The notes below the pieces were generated by a model that was not told the origin of the DNA, ran no database searches, and worked only from the letters and a program-made list of their open reading frames with translations. A stretch of DNA of 45,039 nt. Source: Pseudomonadota bacterium. Its GTDB lineage: Bacteria > Pseudomonadota > Alphaproteobacteria > Micropepsales > Micropepsaceae. The stretch spans positions 1 to 45,039 of the forward strand of contig JAFEEQ010000014.1 of assembly GCA_018241025.1 (NCBI GenBank). The letters run 5' to 3'. Below are positions 8,667 to 17,826 of this stretch, piece by piece. Each line of letters begins with the position of its first letter. Positions within the stretch are counted from its first letter, which is position 1. Both the position numbers and the translations under genes were made by a program.

Positions 8667-9056
8667 TCAATCGAGCCCGAGGAGCTCGCGCAAAGCCGTC
8701 GTCATCTGTTCGACGTTGAACGGCTTCTGGACGACCAGCTTGTGTGTCCAAGCCGGTTCGATGCCGCCGCGGCCGTAGCCGGTGGTGAAGAGAAACTTCA
8801 CGCCCTTCGCCTCAAGCGCATCCGCTACCGGATAGACGCGGTCGCCGCCGAGATTGACGTCCAGCACGGCAAGATCCGGCGTGAGGCCGTTCAGGCAGGA
8901 CATCGCGGCGGCGATGCTCGCAGCATGATCGACCTGGAGCGCACCCAGTTCGGCGAACATGTCTTCGAGCATGAACGAGATGATCGCCTCGTCCTCGACG
9001 ATGAGGACGCGCTTGCCATCGAGAAAGCGTTGTTCGCCGGGCGTATCGCTCATCAT
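8667..9056 (-). CDS. Single-domain response regulator
   Basis: 129-aa receiver with no output domain. It has the acidic triad (VEDE), phospho-acceptor D66 (LAVLDVNLGG) and the Lys of VVQKPF. The second codon is also ATG and may be the true start. The gene follows the HWE kinase by nine bases on the same strand, so the two very likely form a kinase/receiver pair in which the receiver acts by protein contact or as a phosphate sink. It ends 10 bases from the convergent PAS gene. Confidence 0.93.
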   Translation of the reverse strand: MMSDTPGEQRFLDGKRVLIVEDEAIISFMLEDMFAELGALQVDHAASIAAAMSCLNGLTPDLAVLDVNLGGDRVYPVADALEAKGVKFLFTTGYGRGGIEPAWTHKLVVQKPFNVEQMTTALRELLGLD

Positions 9057-9065
9057 CCCTGCCTA

Positions 9066-10472
9066 CTACCCCGGCAGGGGAATTTCCATCGTGCAATGCA
9101 CGCCTTCGGCGGCATAGTCGATCTGCGCGACGCCCTTCAGCTCTTCGGCGATGCTGCGCTCGAGAAGGCGCGTGCCGAAGCCGCGCTTGTTCGGCAGGCT
9201 GACCGGCGGGCCGCCCTGCTCGCGCCAGTCGATCGCAAGCTTCCCGCCGGCAACGCGCCAGGACAGCGCGAGCGAGCCGGCCGGTGTCGACAGTGCGCCG
9301 TGGCGCTCGGCATTCGCCGCTAGCTCGCGCAAGACCATCGCTACCGCGAGCGCGCTCTTCGGCCTGAGTCGGACCTCGCCGCCATCGAGCCGGACGCCGT
9401 TGTTCGCCGATCCGCGCAACGGTGTGAAGGTTTGTTTGGCGATTACCGCGAAATCGGCCCATTCCCAGCTGTGACGGCTGAGCTGGTCGTGCACCCTGCT
9501 GAGCGTCAGCAGACGCGCCTCGAAGGCGCGCGAATCCGGCACGGTCGAGCCGCGCATGGTCTGGGCCGCAAGCGACTGGATCGTCGCCAGCGTGTTCTTG
9601 ACGCGATGGTTGAGCTCGTCGATCAGGCCGCGCTGTTGCTCGTTGGCGCGCTTCTGCTCGCTGAGGTCGATCAGCATGTTGACCGCGCCGATCATCTGGC
9701 CGTCGCTGTCGAATATCGGAGTCGGATGCGGCATGAACGGCACGCGCGTTCCGTCCGGACGCTCGGCCATCGCCTCCGGCCCGACCATCGCGCGCTTCTC
9801 GCGCAGAGCGATGGCCATGGGACAATCCTCGTGCGCCATCGGCGTGCCGTCGGCCTGGAACAGCTTCCAGGAACCGCACCATTGTGTTTCGCCGATCGAC
9901 GGCTTGAAGCCCCAGAGCTCCTCTGCGGCCTTGTTGTAGTAGAGCAGCCGCCCTTCGGCATCGGTCGTGTAGACCGCGGTCGGAAGCGCCTCCATCACAT
10001 AGCGGCTGACGCGACGTCCCTCGCTGACCTGACGGCGGATGCGCGTCAGTTCGCTGATGTCCTGGAAGCAATCGACGGCGCCGACGAGTGCGCCGCTGTC
10101 GTCGAAGATCGGATCGGCATTGACAAGAATGGCGATGCTCTCGCCGTTCTCGCGCTCGAGCACCATCTCGCGATCGCGGACCGGCTTGCCCGTGCGCAGG
10201 ACGATGGCAACGGGAAGATCTTCCGGAGAGATTTCGCTGCCGTCGCGCTCGCGCTTCCGGTGGGCGCCGCAGAACCGAGCGTTCCGCGGCGGGCGGCCCC
10301 AAAGCTCCACAGCCCGGCGGTTGAATTGCACGATCTGGCCATTGGCGTCGCAGGTGTAGACCCCGATGGGCAGGTTCTCGACCAAAGCCGCGGGCGAACG
10401 CACGATTCGCTCCAGCGCCAAACTGGCGACCGGCGCGTCGTGCTCTTTTCCGCTTTCCATCGAATTAGACAT
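9066..10472 (-). CDS. HWE-family histidine kinase with two PAS domains
   Basis: 468-aa soluble sensor kinase. PAS domains occupy about residues 25-145 and 155-275; each has a PAC-like end (GAVDCFQDISEL; GAVNMLIDLSEQK). The HWE dimerisation motif follows with phospho-acceptor H289 (DELNHRVKNTLATIQSLAAQT region), then an HWE-type ATPase domain with the N-box (LRELAANAERHGALS) and a G-rich segment (KRGFGTRLLERS). The usual His of the N-box is Arg here. No membrane helix is visible, so the signal is probably cytoplasmic or bound to PAS. ATG 10472 follows GGGG by about seven bases; the longer frame to 10556 has no ribosome site. Partner: the receiver immediately downstream. Confidence 0.92.
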   Translation of the reverse strand: MSNSMESGKEHDAPVASLALERIVRSPAALVENLPIGVYTCDANGQIVQFNRRAVELWGRPPRNARFCGAHRKRERDGSEISPEDLPVAIVLRTGKPVRDREMVLERENGESIAILVNADPIFDDSGALVGAVDCFQDISELTRIRRQVSEGRRVSRYVMEALPTAVYTTDAEGRLLYYNKAAEELWGFKPSIGETQWCGSWKLFQADGTPMAHEDCPMAIALREKRAMVGPEAMAERPDGTRVPFMPHPTPIFDSDGQMIGAVNMLIDLSEQKRANEQQRGLIDELNHRVKNTLATIQSLAAQTMRGSTVPDSRAFEARLLTLSRVHDQLSRHSWEWADFAVIAKQTFTPLRGSANNGVRLDGGEVRLRPKSALAVAMVLRELAANAERHGALSTPAGSLALSWRVAGGKLAIDWREQGGPPVSLPNKRGFGTRLLERSIAEELKGVAQIDYAAEGVHCTMEIPLPG

Positions 10473-10591
10473 CTGTGCCCCGAAGCGCTCGCAGTACAAA
10501 ACCCTCCCATTGATGCACGAACGCCGGAACGGAAGGATCGTTCCAAGCCAAGTCATTGAACCGGCCTCCGTAATTCGACGTATTCGTTAAC

Positions 10592-11974
10592 ATGAAGCCC
10601 GCCCTCGTCTGGTTCCGGCAGGACCTGCGCCTATCCGACAATCCCGCTCTCGCCGCAGCCGCAGCGAGCGGACGGCCGGTGATCTGCATCTATGTCCTCG
10701 ATGACCAGACGGCGAGCGGCTGGCACTTGGGCGGCGCGTCGCGATGGTGGCTTCATAAGAGTTTGCAATCACTTATGCGCGACCTCGCAGAATCCGGAGG
10801 AAGGTTGATCCTCCGCCGGGGGCCTGCGGAAGAGATCATCCCGAAATGCGTTGTAGAAACCGGTGCCGCCCTCGTCACCTGGAACAGGTGCTACGAACCT
10901 TATGCGATCGCGCGTGACACAAGGCTTAAGGCCGCACTCATTCAACAGGGAGTGAATGTCGACAGCTTCAATGCGTCGCTGCTGTTCGAGCCATGGACGG
11001 TGAGGACGGCAGCCGGCCAGCCCTATCGTGTGTTTACACCGTTCTGGCGGGCGCTGCGTGCGCAGCCGGAGCCGCCGCGAGCGACACCACGCGCGAATCC
11101 CCAGTTTGGGGATTTCGACGAGCGTGAAAATCTCGACGATTGGAAACTGCTACCCACCAAACCCGATTGGGCCGGCGGACTACGCGACGCATGGACGCCA
11201 GGCGAAGATGGGGCGCAGGCGCGGCTTGTGCAATTCCTGGATCGCATCGACGGCTATGCCGAAGGTCGCGACCGTCCCGACATCGAAGCCACGTCGCGAT
11301 TGTCGCCGCATCTGCACTTCGGCGAAATCTCGCCGCGGCAAATCTGGCATGCGGCGCATGGCTCGGAGAAATTCCTTTCCGAGATCGCGTGGCGCGAATT
11401 CGCGCATCACCTGCTGTTCCACAATCCCGATCTTCCTGAGGTGCCTCTCGACAAGCGCTTCGATCGCTTTCCCTGGATCGACGACGACATGGCGCTGTGT
11501 GCATGGCGCAAGGGACGGACCGGTATCCCCATTGTCGATGCCGGCATGCGCGAGCTGTGGCAGACCGGATGGATGCACAATCGCGTGCGCATGATCGTGG
11601 CATCGTTCCTGGTCAAACATCTCGGCATCGACTGGCGAAAGGGAGAGGCCTGGTTCTGGGATACGCTCGTCGATGCCGATCTCGCGAACAATGCGGCGAG
11701 CTGGCAGTGGGTCGCCGGCTGCGGCGCGGATGCGGCACCGTTTTTCCGCATCTTCAATCCGGTGCTCCAGGGCGAGAAGTTCGACCCCGACGGTGCCTAT
11801 GTCCGTCGTTATGTTCCCGAAATCGCGACGCTGCCGAATCGCTTCCTGCACAAGCCCTGGGAGGCACCCGCAAATATCCGCGCAGCGATCAAGGACTATC
11901 CGGCGCCGATCATCGACCTGAAAGCCGGGCGCGAGCGGGCATTGGCGGCATTTCACAGTCTGAAGGCGCCTTGA
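10592..11974 (+). CDS. phrB: Deoxyribodipyrimidine photo-lyase
   Basis: 460-aa class I CPD photolyase, which uses blue light to split cyclobutane pyrimidine dimers. The N-terminal Rossmann antenna domain begins at once (LVWFRQDLRLSDNPAL). The C-terminal FAD domain carries TSRLSPHLHFGEIS, EIAWREFAHH, GMRELWQTGWMHNRVRM, ASWQWVAGCG and FRIFNP, including Trp residues of the electron-transfer chain. Length is normal for the family. It is divergent from the HWE kinase with 119 bases between. A cryptochrome-like role cannot be excluded from sequence, but the FAD-site residues fit a repair enzyme. Confidence 0.96.
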   Translation: MKPALVWFRQDLRLSDNPALAAAAASGRPVICIYVLDDQTASGWHLGGASRWWLHKSLQSLMRDLAESGGRLILRRGPAEEIIPKCVVETGAALVTWNRCYEPYAIARDTRLKAALIQQGVNVDSFNASLLFEPWTVRTAAGQPYRVFTPFWRALRAQPEPPRATPRANPQFGDFDERENLDDWKLLPTKPDWAGGLRDAWTPGEDGAQARLVQFLDRIDGYAEGRDRPDIEATSRLSPHLHFGEISPRQIWHAAHGSEKFLSEIAWREFAHHLLFHNPDLPEVPLDKRFDRFPWIDDDMALCAWRKGRTGIPIVDAGMRELWQTGWMHNRVRMIVASFLVKHLGIDWRKGEAWFWDTLVDADLANNAASWQWVAGCGADAAPFFRIFNPVLQGEKFDPDGAYVRRYVPEIATLPNRFLHKPWEAPANIRAAIKDYPAPIIDLKAGRERALAAFHSLKAP

Positions 11975-12027
11975 AGCGCCCTGCCGGGCCGATTAGGTTC
12001 GTACGGCGTCCCAGAACAACAGAAGAA

Positions 12028-13065
12028 ATGGACATTAAGAGCGACGTCGTAGCCGCGATCGGGCGCACACCGCTGATCCGGTTGAACAAGGTCAGCGACG
12101 CCACCGGCTGCGAAATCCTCGCCAAGGCCGAGTTCATGAATCCGGGCCAGTCGGTGAAAGACCGCGCCGCCCTGTTCATTATCCAGGACGCGATCCGGCG
12201 CGGCACGTTGCGGCCGGGCGGAACCATCGTCGAGGGCACGGCAGGCAACACCGGTATCGGCCTTGCGGTCGTCGGCAATGCGCTCGACTTCCGCACCGTG
12301 ATCGTGATCCCGGAAACGCAGAGCCAGGAGAAGAAGGACGCGCTGCGCCTGATCGGTGCGACGCTGATCGAGGTTCCGGCCGTTCCCTACAAGGACCCGA
12401 ACAACTACGTGAAGATCTCCGGCCGCATCGCCGAAGAGCTGGCACGCACCGAGCCGAACGGCGCGATCTGGGCCAACCAGTTCGACAACGTCGCCAACCG
12501 CCAGGCGCATATCGAAGGCACGGGGCCGGAGATCTGGCACCAGACCAATGGGCGGATTGACGGCTTCACTTGTGCTGTCGGCACCGGCGGTACGCTCGCC
12601 GGCGTCGCCATCGCGCTCAAGGAGAAGAACCCGAAGCTGAAGATCGCGGCCGCCGATCCGATGGGCGCGGCGATCTATTCCTGGATCAAGACCGGCGAAC
12701 TCAAATCTTCCGGCAGCTCGATCACCGAGGGCATCGGCCAAGGCCGCGTCACCGCCAATCTCAAAGACGCGCCGATCGACGACGCTTATCAAATCGGCGA
12801 CGAGGAAGCCCTGCCCTACATCTTCGACCTCCTCGAGCATGAGGGGCTGTGCATGGGCGGATCGACCGGTATCAACGTCGCCGGCGCGGTGCGCATGGCG
12901 AAGGAGATGGGCAAGGGTCACACCATCGTCACGGTGCTCTGCGACTACGGCACGCGTTACCAGAGCAAGCTGTTCAACCCGGACTTCCTGCGCGGAAAGG
13001 GGCTGCCTGTGCCGGGCTGGCTGGCCGGACCGCAGCGGGCAATCACGGTGCCGTTCGAAAAATGA
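12028..13065 (+). CDS. cysK: Cysteine synthase A (O-acetylserine sulfhydrylase)
   Basis: 345-aa PLP enzyme that makes cysteine from O-acetylserine and sulfide. It shows the PLP lysine K44 (GQSVKDRAA), the substrate loop EGTAGNTGIGLA and the phosphate-binding loop CAVGTGGTLAG. The late block GGSTGINVAGA fits the family. An insertion-rich C terminus (YQSKLFNPDFLRGKGLPVPGW) is typical of the alphaproteobacterial cysK subgroup, slightly longer than enteric CysK. The next gene starts in its stop codon (ATGA), linking cysteine synthesis to sulfurtransfer. Confidence 0.95.
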   Translation: MDIKSDVVAAIGRTPLIRLNKVSDATGCEILAKAEFMNPGQSVKDRAALFIIQDAIRRGTLRPGGTIVEGTAGNTGIGLAVVGNALDFRTVIVIPETQSQEKKDALRLIGATLIEVPAVPYKDPNNYVKISGRIAEELARTEPNGAIWANQFDNVANRQAHIEGTGPEIWHQTNGRIDGFTCAVGTGGTLAGVAIALKEKNPKLKIAAADPMGAAIYSWIKTGELKSSGSSITEGIGQGRVTANLKDAPIDDAYQIGDEEALPYIFDLLEHEGLCMGGSTGINVAGAVRMAKEMGKGHTIVTVLCDYGTRYQSKLFNPDFLRGKGLPVPGWLAGPQRAITVPFEK

Positions 13066-13898
13066 GCTCTCCTCTCGTCTCCACCGAATGGCTGGCCAGC
13101 CGCATCAATGCGCCGGATGTGCGCGTGGCCGATGCCTCCTGGTACCTGCCGCACCTGAACCGCGATCCGCGCGCCGAATATGCCGCCGAACATCTGCCGC
13201 GCGCGGTGTTCTTCGACATCGACGAACTTTCGGACGAGACCAGCGATCTGCCGCACATGCTGGCGCCGGCGACAAAGTTCGCGAGCCGGATGCGCAAGCT
13301 CGGCCTCGGCGACGGCAATCTGATCGTGGTCTATGACAGCGCCGGCATCTACTCCAGCCCGCGGGCATGGTGGATGCTGCGCGCGATGGGGCACAAGGAT
13401 GTCGTGGTGCTCGACGGCGGCCTGCCGAAATGGCGCGCCGAGGGACGGCCGCTGGAAGACGTCAGCGCGCTGCCTTTTCCCAAGCATTTCACGCCGCGCG
13501 CCGATCACGCCATCGTTCGCGATATCGCGCAGATGAAGGAGAATTTGACGCGCAAGACCGCGCAGGTGGTGGATGCCCGCGGCATTCCGCGCTTCCGCGC
13601 AATCGAGCCGGAGCCCCGTGCCGGTGTGCGCGGCGGCCATATTCCGGGCAGCCTGAATGTTCCGTACACGGATTTGACCAATGCGGACGGAACGCTGAAA
13701 TCGGTCGAGGCGTTGCGCGCCCTGTTCGCCGGCCAGAAGGTCGAACTCGACAAGCCTGTGGTGACGACCTGCGGTTCGGGCATCACGGCAGCCATCGTCA
13801 TGCTGGCGCTGGAAGTCGCCGGTGCGCGCGACGTTGCGCTCTATGACGGGTCGTGGGCGGAGTGGGGCGCGAGCGATGCGCCCGTCGAAACCGGATGA
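13062..13898 (+). CDS. sseA: 3-mercaptopyruvate / thiosulfate sulfurtransferase
   Basis: 278-aa tandem rhodanese. An inactive N-terminal domain (about 5-130) is followed by a catalytic C-terminal domain (about 160-275). The persulfide cysteine is C237 in the loop CGSGITA, which matches mercaptopyruvate sulfurtransferases rather than thiosulfate-type loops. ATG 13062 overlaps the cysK stop by four bases, and its own stop overlaps the next start, so cysK-sseA-acetyltransferase is one operon. Probable role: moving sulfur from mercaptopyruvate made from cysteine. Confidence 0.94.
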   Translation: MSSPLVSTEWLASRINAPDVRVADASWYLPHLNRDPRAEYAAEHLPRAVFFDIDELSDETSDLPHMLAPATKFASRMRKLGLGDGNLIVVYDSAGIYSSPRAWWMLRAMGHKDVVVLDGGLPKWRAEGRPLEDVSALPFPKHFTPRADHAIVRDIAQMKENLTRKTAQVVDARGIPRFRAIEPEPRAGVRGGHIPGSLNVPYTDLTNADGTLKSVEALRALFAGQKVELDKPVVTTCGSGITAAIVMLALEVAGARDVALYDGSWAEWGASDAPVETG

Positions 13899-14431
13899 GC
13901 AAGCTCGTCTACGAATCCGGCCGGCGCATCCCGATGGTGGTGACCTTCCTCGAGATGAAGGCCAAGCCTTCCATGCCCGCGCCGCCCTTGCCGCGTGGCA
14001 AGATTTCGATCCAGCGCGCGGCGAATCCGCCGGTGCATTTCTACCGCTACCTCTACGACACCATCGGCCACGACTATTACTGGGTCGACCGGCGCAAGCT
14101 GAGCGATGCGCAGCTGGGCGAGATCGTGCAGCATCCGGATGTGGAGCTGCATGTGCTCTATGTCGAGGGCGCACCGGCCGGCATGGCCGAGCTCGACATG
14201 CGCGATCCTGTCGTCGGGCAGTTCGCCTATTTCGGATTGATGCCCGAAGCGATCGGAAAAGGACTCGGATATTACTTCTGCTACCACGCGATCATGAACG
14301 CCTGGGCGCGGCCGATCTCGAAGCTGCTGATCAACACCTGCACGCTGGACCATCCGCGTGCCCTGCCGCTCTACCAGCGGGCCGGGTTCGTGCCCTACTC
14401 CCGCGAAGACCGTTACATCGAATTGCCATAA
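13895..14431 (+). CDS. GNAT-family N-acetyltransferase
   Basis: 178-aa acetyltransferase. The acetyl-CoA core includes the beta-4 strand (GQFAYFGLMPEAIGKGLG) with the loop after it, and the late block LDHPRALPLYQRAGFVPY. The substrate is not evident. ATG 13895 overlaps the sulfurtransferase stop (ATGA), which implies translational coupling and perhaps a sulfur amino-acid related substrate; that is inference. The N-terminal 60 residues (YRYLYDTIGHDYYW) are a pattern seen in many alphaproteobacterial GNAT proteins of unknown role. Confidence 0.9.
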   Translation: MSKLVYESGRRIPMVVTFLEMKAKPSMPAPPLPRGKISIQRAANPPVHFYRYLYDTIGHDYYWVDRRKLSDAQLGEIVQHPDVELHVLYVEGAPAGMAELDMRDPVVGQFAYFGLMPEAIGKGLGYYFCYHAIMNAWARPISKLLINTCTLDHPRALPLYQRAGFVPYSREDRYIELP

Positions 14432-14486
14432 AGCCGAAGGTTAGGCAGTCTGCGCCCCGCAAATCGCGAAATGGGGACGCGCCGAT

Positions 14487-15929
14487 ATGGCGATCACAGA
14501 TACCGCACCTGAGAAGACGCTGTTCGGCCATCCGCGCGGCCTGACCTATCTGTTCACCACCGAGATGTGGGAGCGCTTCTCCTATTACGGCATGCGCGCC
14601 ATCCTGGTGCTGTATCTGACGAACTTCCTGCTGCTGCCGGGCCATGCCGAGAACGCGATCGGCTACGCAACGGTCAAGCACATCTTCGAGTCGCTGTTCA
14701 ACGGCGGGCAACCGTTGGCGGTGCAGCCGTTCTCCTCGCTGATCTACGGCAACTACACCGCCTTTGTGTATCTGACGCCGTTCTTCGGCGGTATCATCGC
14801 CGACCGTTATATCGGCCAGCGCATGAGCGTGATCGTCGGCGGCATAACCATGGCGATCGCCGAATTCACGCTGATGGAGCCGAGCCTGTTCTTCATCGGC
14901 CTGCTCCTTCTGATCGTCGGCAACGGTTTCTTCAAGCCGAACATTTCGACCCAGGTTGGTAATCTCTACAAGCCGGGCGACAGCCGCATCGACCGCGCCT
15001 TCTCGATCTTCTATGTCGGCATCAATGTCGGCGCGTTCTTCTCGCCGCTGGTTTGCGGTACGCTCGCCGAGGATCCGGCCTTCGGCTACAAATGGGGCTT
15101 CTTTGCCGCCGGCGTCGGCATGGTGATCGGCCAGCTCATCTATATCTTTGCGCTGCGCACCCTGCCGAAGGATCGCGTCGAGCGCAGTCGCGGGACGACC
15201 GAGACCAAGAAGCCGCTCACCGGCGCGGACTGGAAGGCGGTGATCGCGCTCATCCTGCTCTGCATCCCGACCACGTTGTTCTGGGCGACCTACGAGCAGC
15301 AGGGCAACACCATCAATCTGTGGGCCGAGCAGTTCACCAACCGTGCCCTCATTCCCGGCATTGTCGACTGGCAAATACCGGTCACCTGGTTCCAGTCGTT
15401 CAACCCGTTCATGATCTTCGCCTTCACGCCTTTGGTTGTCGGCTACTGGGCGAACCAGGCAAGGAAAGGCAAGGAGCCGCGCACCGTGATCAAGATGGCG
15501 CTGGGCAATTTCCTGCTCGCGCTGTCCTACGTGATCATGGCCGCGGCGGCCTATCTGGCGCCGGATGGACATGCGAGCTGGCTCTGGTTGTTCGCCTTCT
15601 TCGCGGTGATCACCTTCGGCGAGCTTTACCTCTCGCCCATCGGCCTCGCGCTGGTCGCGCGTGTGTCGCCGCCGCAGATCCTTTCGGCAATGATGGGTCT
15701 CTGGTTCATCACCAGCTTCACCGGCAATCAGCTGCAGGGCTATATCGGCAGCTTCTTCAGCCGCATGGACAAGGTGGAGTTCTTCCTGCTGTGCGCAGGA
15801 CTCGGGCTTCTCGCCGCGATCGTCACCTGGGCGTTCGACCGGCCGCTACGCTCAATCCTGGAGGGCGAAGGCGGCAAGCCCAACGCGGTCGTGGAGCCGC
15901 AAGGCAGCGAAGTCCATCCGGCGCAGTAG
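14487..15929 (+). CDS. POT/PTR-family peptide:proton symporter
   Basis: 480-aa inner-membrane transporter for di- and tripeptides. The family signature ExxERFxYY is present near the start (EMWERFSYYGMR, about residues 26-37), and PTR2-type blocks occur later (NGFFKPNISTQVG; FSIFYVGINVGAFFSPL; TTLFWATYEQQG). About 14 hydrophobic segments are visible. It ends before a strong hairpin terminator shared with the convergent amino-acid transporter operon, so nitrogen-compound uptake genes cluster here. Confidence 0.94.
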   Translation: MAITDTAPEKTLFGHPRGLTYLFTTEMWERFSYYGMRAILVLYLTNFLLLPGHAENAIGYATVKHIFESLFNGGQPLAVQPFSSLIYGNYTAFVYLTPFFGGIIADRYIGQRMSVIVGGITMAIAEFTLMEPSLFFIGLLLLIVGNGFFKPNISTQVGNLYKPGDSRIDRAFSIFYVGINVGAFFSPLVCGTLAEDPAFGYKWGFFAAGVGMVIGQLIYIFALRTLPKDRVERSRGTTETKKPLTGADWKAVIALILLCIPTTLFWATYEQQGNTINLWAEQFTNRALIPGIVDWQIPVTWFQSFNPFMIFAFTPLVVGYWANQARKGKEPRTVIKMALGNFLLALSYVIMAAAAYLAPDGHASWLWLFAFFAVITFGELYLSPIGLALVARVSPPQILSAMMGLWFITSFTGNQLQGYIGSFFSRMDKVEFFLLCAGLGLLAAIVTWAFDRPLRSILEGEGGKPNAVVEPQGSEVHPAQ

Positions 15930-15936
15930 CGTGCAC

Positions 15937-15967
15937 AAATCACCCTCTCCTAGCGGGAGGGTGATTT
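15937..15967. terminator. Bidirectional terminator
   Basis: Perfect 11-bp stem AAATCACCCTC (15937-15947) / GAGGGTGATTT (15957-15967) with a nine-base loop, flanked by A/T runs. It lies between the convergent peptide transporter and aapP and fits a factor-independent terminator in both directions. Confidence 0.85.
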
Positions 15968-16708
15968 TCAGTGCCCCAGAATCTGGCTCAGAAAGAGCTT
16001 CGTCCGCTCGCGCTTGGGGGATGTGAAGAAGGTTTCGGGGTCGGCTTCCTCGATGATCTCGCCGGCATCCATGAAACAGACGCGGTCGGCGACTTCGCGG
16101 GCGAAACCCATCTCGTGGGTGACGCAGACCATCGTCATACCCTTCCTGGCGAGGTCGACCATCACCTCCAGAACCTCGCCGATCATCTCCGGGTCGAGCG
16201 CCGAGGTCGGCTCGTCGAACAGCATGATCTTCGGGTTCATGCACAGCGCGCGGGCGATGGCGGCGCGTTGCTGCTGGCCGCCGGAGAGCTGCGCCGGATG
16301 CTTGTGCGCCTGGTCGGCAATGCGCATCTCCTCCAGATAGTGCATCGCCAGCGCTTCGGCCTCCTTCTTCGGCGTCTTGCGCACCCAGAGTGGCGCCAGG
16401 GTGCAGTTGTGCAGGATCGAGAGATGGGGAAAGAGATTGAACTGCTGGAAGACCATGCCGACCTCGCGGCGCACGGTGTCGATGTCGCGGACGTCGCGGG
16501 TCAGCGTCGTGCCGTTGACGACGATGTCGCCCTCGTCATGCTCCTCGAGGCGGTTGATGCAGCGCACCAGCGTCGACTTTCCCGAGCCGGACGGTCCGGC
16601 AATCACGATCTTCTCGCCACGCTTCACCGTGAGATTGATGTTCTTGAGCACGGCGAAATCGCCATACCACTTGCAGACATTGTCGAGCTGGATGATGGCG
16701 TCGCTCAT
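15968..16708 (-). CDS. aapP: General L-amino acid ABC transporter, ATP-binding protein
   Basis: 246-aa cytoplasmic ATPase of a polar amino-acid importer. It has Walker A (GPSGSGKST), the Q-loop ([11 protein letters not shown]), the signature LSGGQQQR, Walker B ([13 protein letters not shown]) and the switch His (VTHEMGFA). ATG 16708 follows AAGGAG and overlaps the aapM stop by four bases. Last gene of aapJQMP; the stop is immediately followed by the shared terminator. Confidence 0.96.
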   Translation of the reverse strand: MSDAIIQLDNVCKWYGDFAVLKNINLTVKRGEKIVIAGPSGSGKSTLVRCINRLEEHDEGDIVVNGTTLTRDVRDIDTVRREVGMVFQQFNLFPHLSILHNCTLAPLWVRKTPKKEAEALAMHYLEEMRIADQAHKHPAQLSGGQQQRAAIARALCMNPKIMLFDEPTSALDPEMIGEVLEVMVDLARKGMTMVCVTHEMGFAREVADRVCFMDAGEIIEEADPETFFTSPKRERTKLFLSQILGH

Positions 16709-17826
16709 CTGCGATCTCCTTGCGAAAGCTGGCGTTCGAGCGACGCGGAGTAACGCGACATCGAGAAGCAGAAGACCCAATAGAGCGCGCCGGCAAAGAG
16801 GTAGCCGGTGAGCGCGGTGTTCGGCCCGGTCCAGTCGACATCGGTGGCGCCGGCCTGGATGACGCCGAGCAGGTCGAAGAAGCCGATGATCGAGACCAGC
16901 GAGGTGTCCTTGAACATCGAGATCATGTTGTTGACGATGTCGGGCAGCACGGTGCGGAGCGCCTGCGGTAGCACGATCAGCGCGGTCGATTGCCAGTAGC
17001 CGAAGCCAAGCGCCGCAGCGCCTTCATACTGGCCGCGCGGCAGGGCCTGGAGGCCGCCACGGATGACTTCGGCCATATAGGCTGCGTTGAACAGCGCCAC
17101 CGCGATCAGGGCGCGGACGAGTTTGTCGAGTTCGAGGCCGTCGGGCAGGAAGAGCGGCAGCATGCTCGAGGCCATGAACAGCACGGTGATCATAGGCACG
17201 CCGCGCCACACCTCGATGAAGACCACACTCAGGATGCGGACCACCGGCAGGGTTGAACGCCGTCCGAGCGCCAGCAGCACGCCAAGCGGCAAAGACGCCA
17301 CGATACCGACCGCGGCGACGACGAGCGTGAGCAGCAGGCCGCCCCACTTCTCGGTCGAGACCACAGGCAGGCCGAACCAGCCGCCGCTCAGCAGGACGAA
17401 CGAAACGAGCGGATAGAGCGTCAAAAGCGCCGCGCCGACCCAGCCCTTGCGCGGCAGGGACGGGATCATCAGCCAGGCGAGGCCGACCGCACCGAAGACA
17501 TAGACGACGTCGACGCGCCAACGCGCGGCCTCGTCGTAGAAGCCGTAAACGATCTGTCCGAAGCGCTGGAAGATGAACGGCCAGCACGCGCCCCCGACGG
17601 TCTCGCAAGCTTCGCGCGTGGTGCCGTGCCACACGGCGTCTATAAACGCCCAGTCGAGGATGGGCGGTACGGCCCAGACCAGCAGTCCGAGGACCAGCAG
17701 TGTCAGAACGGTGTTGAACAGGCTTGAGAAGAGGTTGGCGTGAAGCCAGCCAAGGACGCCGATCTTCTTCACCGGCCGCTTGCGGTGAAAGGCCGTCGGC
17801 GGCGCGGCGGTCACCGGCGGCGTCAT
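16705..17826 (-). CDS. aapM: General L-amino acid ABC transporter, permease
   Basis: 373-aa inner-membrane permease. The N-terminal extension has extra membrane helices and a soluble loop with three cysteines, as in AapM/BztC rather than the short GlnP type. The C-terminal core is the usual polar amino-acid permease with the ATPase-contact loop (EAA motif region, [22 protein letters not shown]). Its start overlaps the aapQ stop (ATGA) and its stop overlaps the aapP start. Confidence 0.95.
   Translation of the reverse strand: MTPPVTAAPPTAFHRKRPVKKIGVLGWLHANLFSSLFNTVLTLLVLGLLVWAVPPILDWAFIDAVWHGTTREACETVGGACWPFIFQRFGQIVYGFYDEAARWRVDVVYVFGAVGLAWLMIPSLPRKGWVGAALLTLYPLVSFVLLSGGWFGLPVVSTEKWGGLLLTLVVAAVGIVASLPLGVLLALGRRSTLPVVRILSVVFIEVWRGVPMITVLFMASSMLPLFLPDGLELDKLVRALIAVALFNAAYMAEVIRGGLQALPRGQYEGAAALGFGYWQSTALIVLPQALRTVLPDIVNNMISMFKDTSLVSIIGFFDLLGVIQAGATDVDWTGPNTALTGYLFAGALYWVFCFSMSRYSASLERQLSQGDRR

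Noticed and set aside
8812..10302. 496-codon open frame on the minus strand over the HWE kinase
   Set aside because: It is another frame of the same strand; its translation is Arg-rich and featureless, whereas the overlapping frame has PAS and HWE motifs.
11497..12027. Long 5' extension in frame with cysteine synthase
   Set aside because: The upstream part overlaps the photolyase gene in another frame; ATG 12028 gives the normal CysK N terminus.
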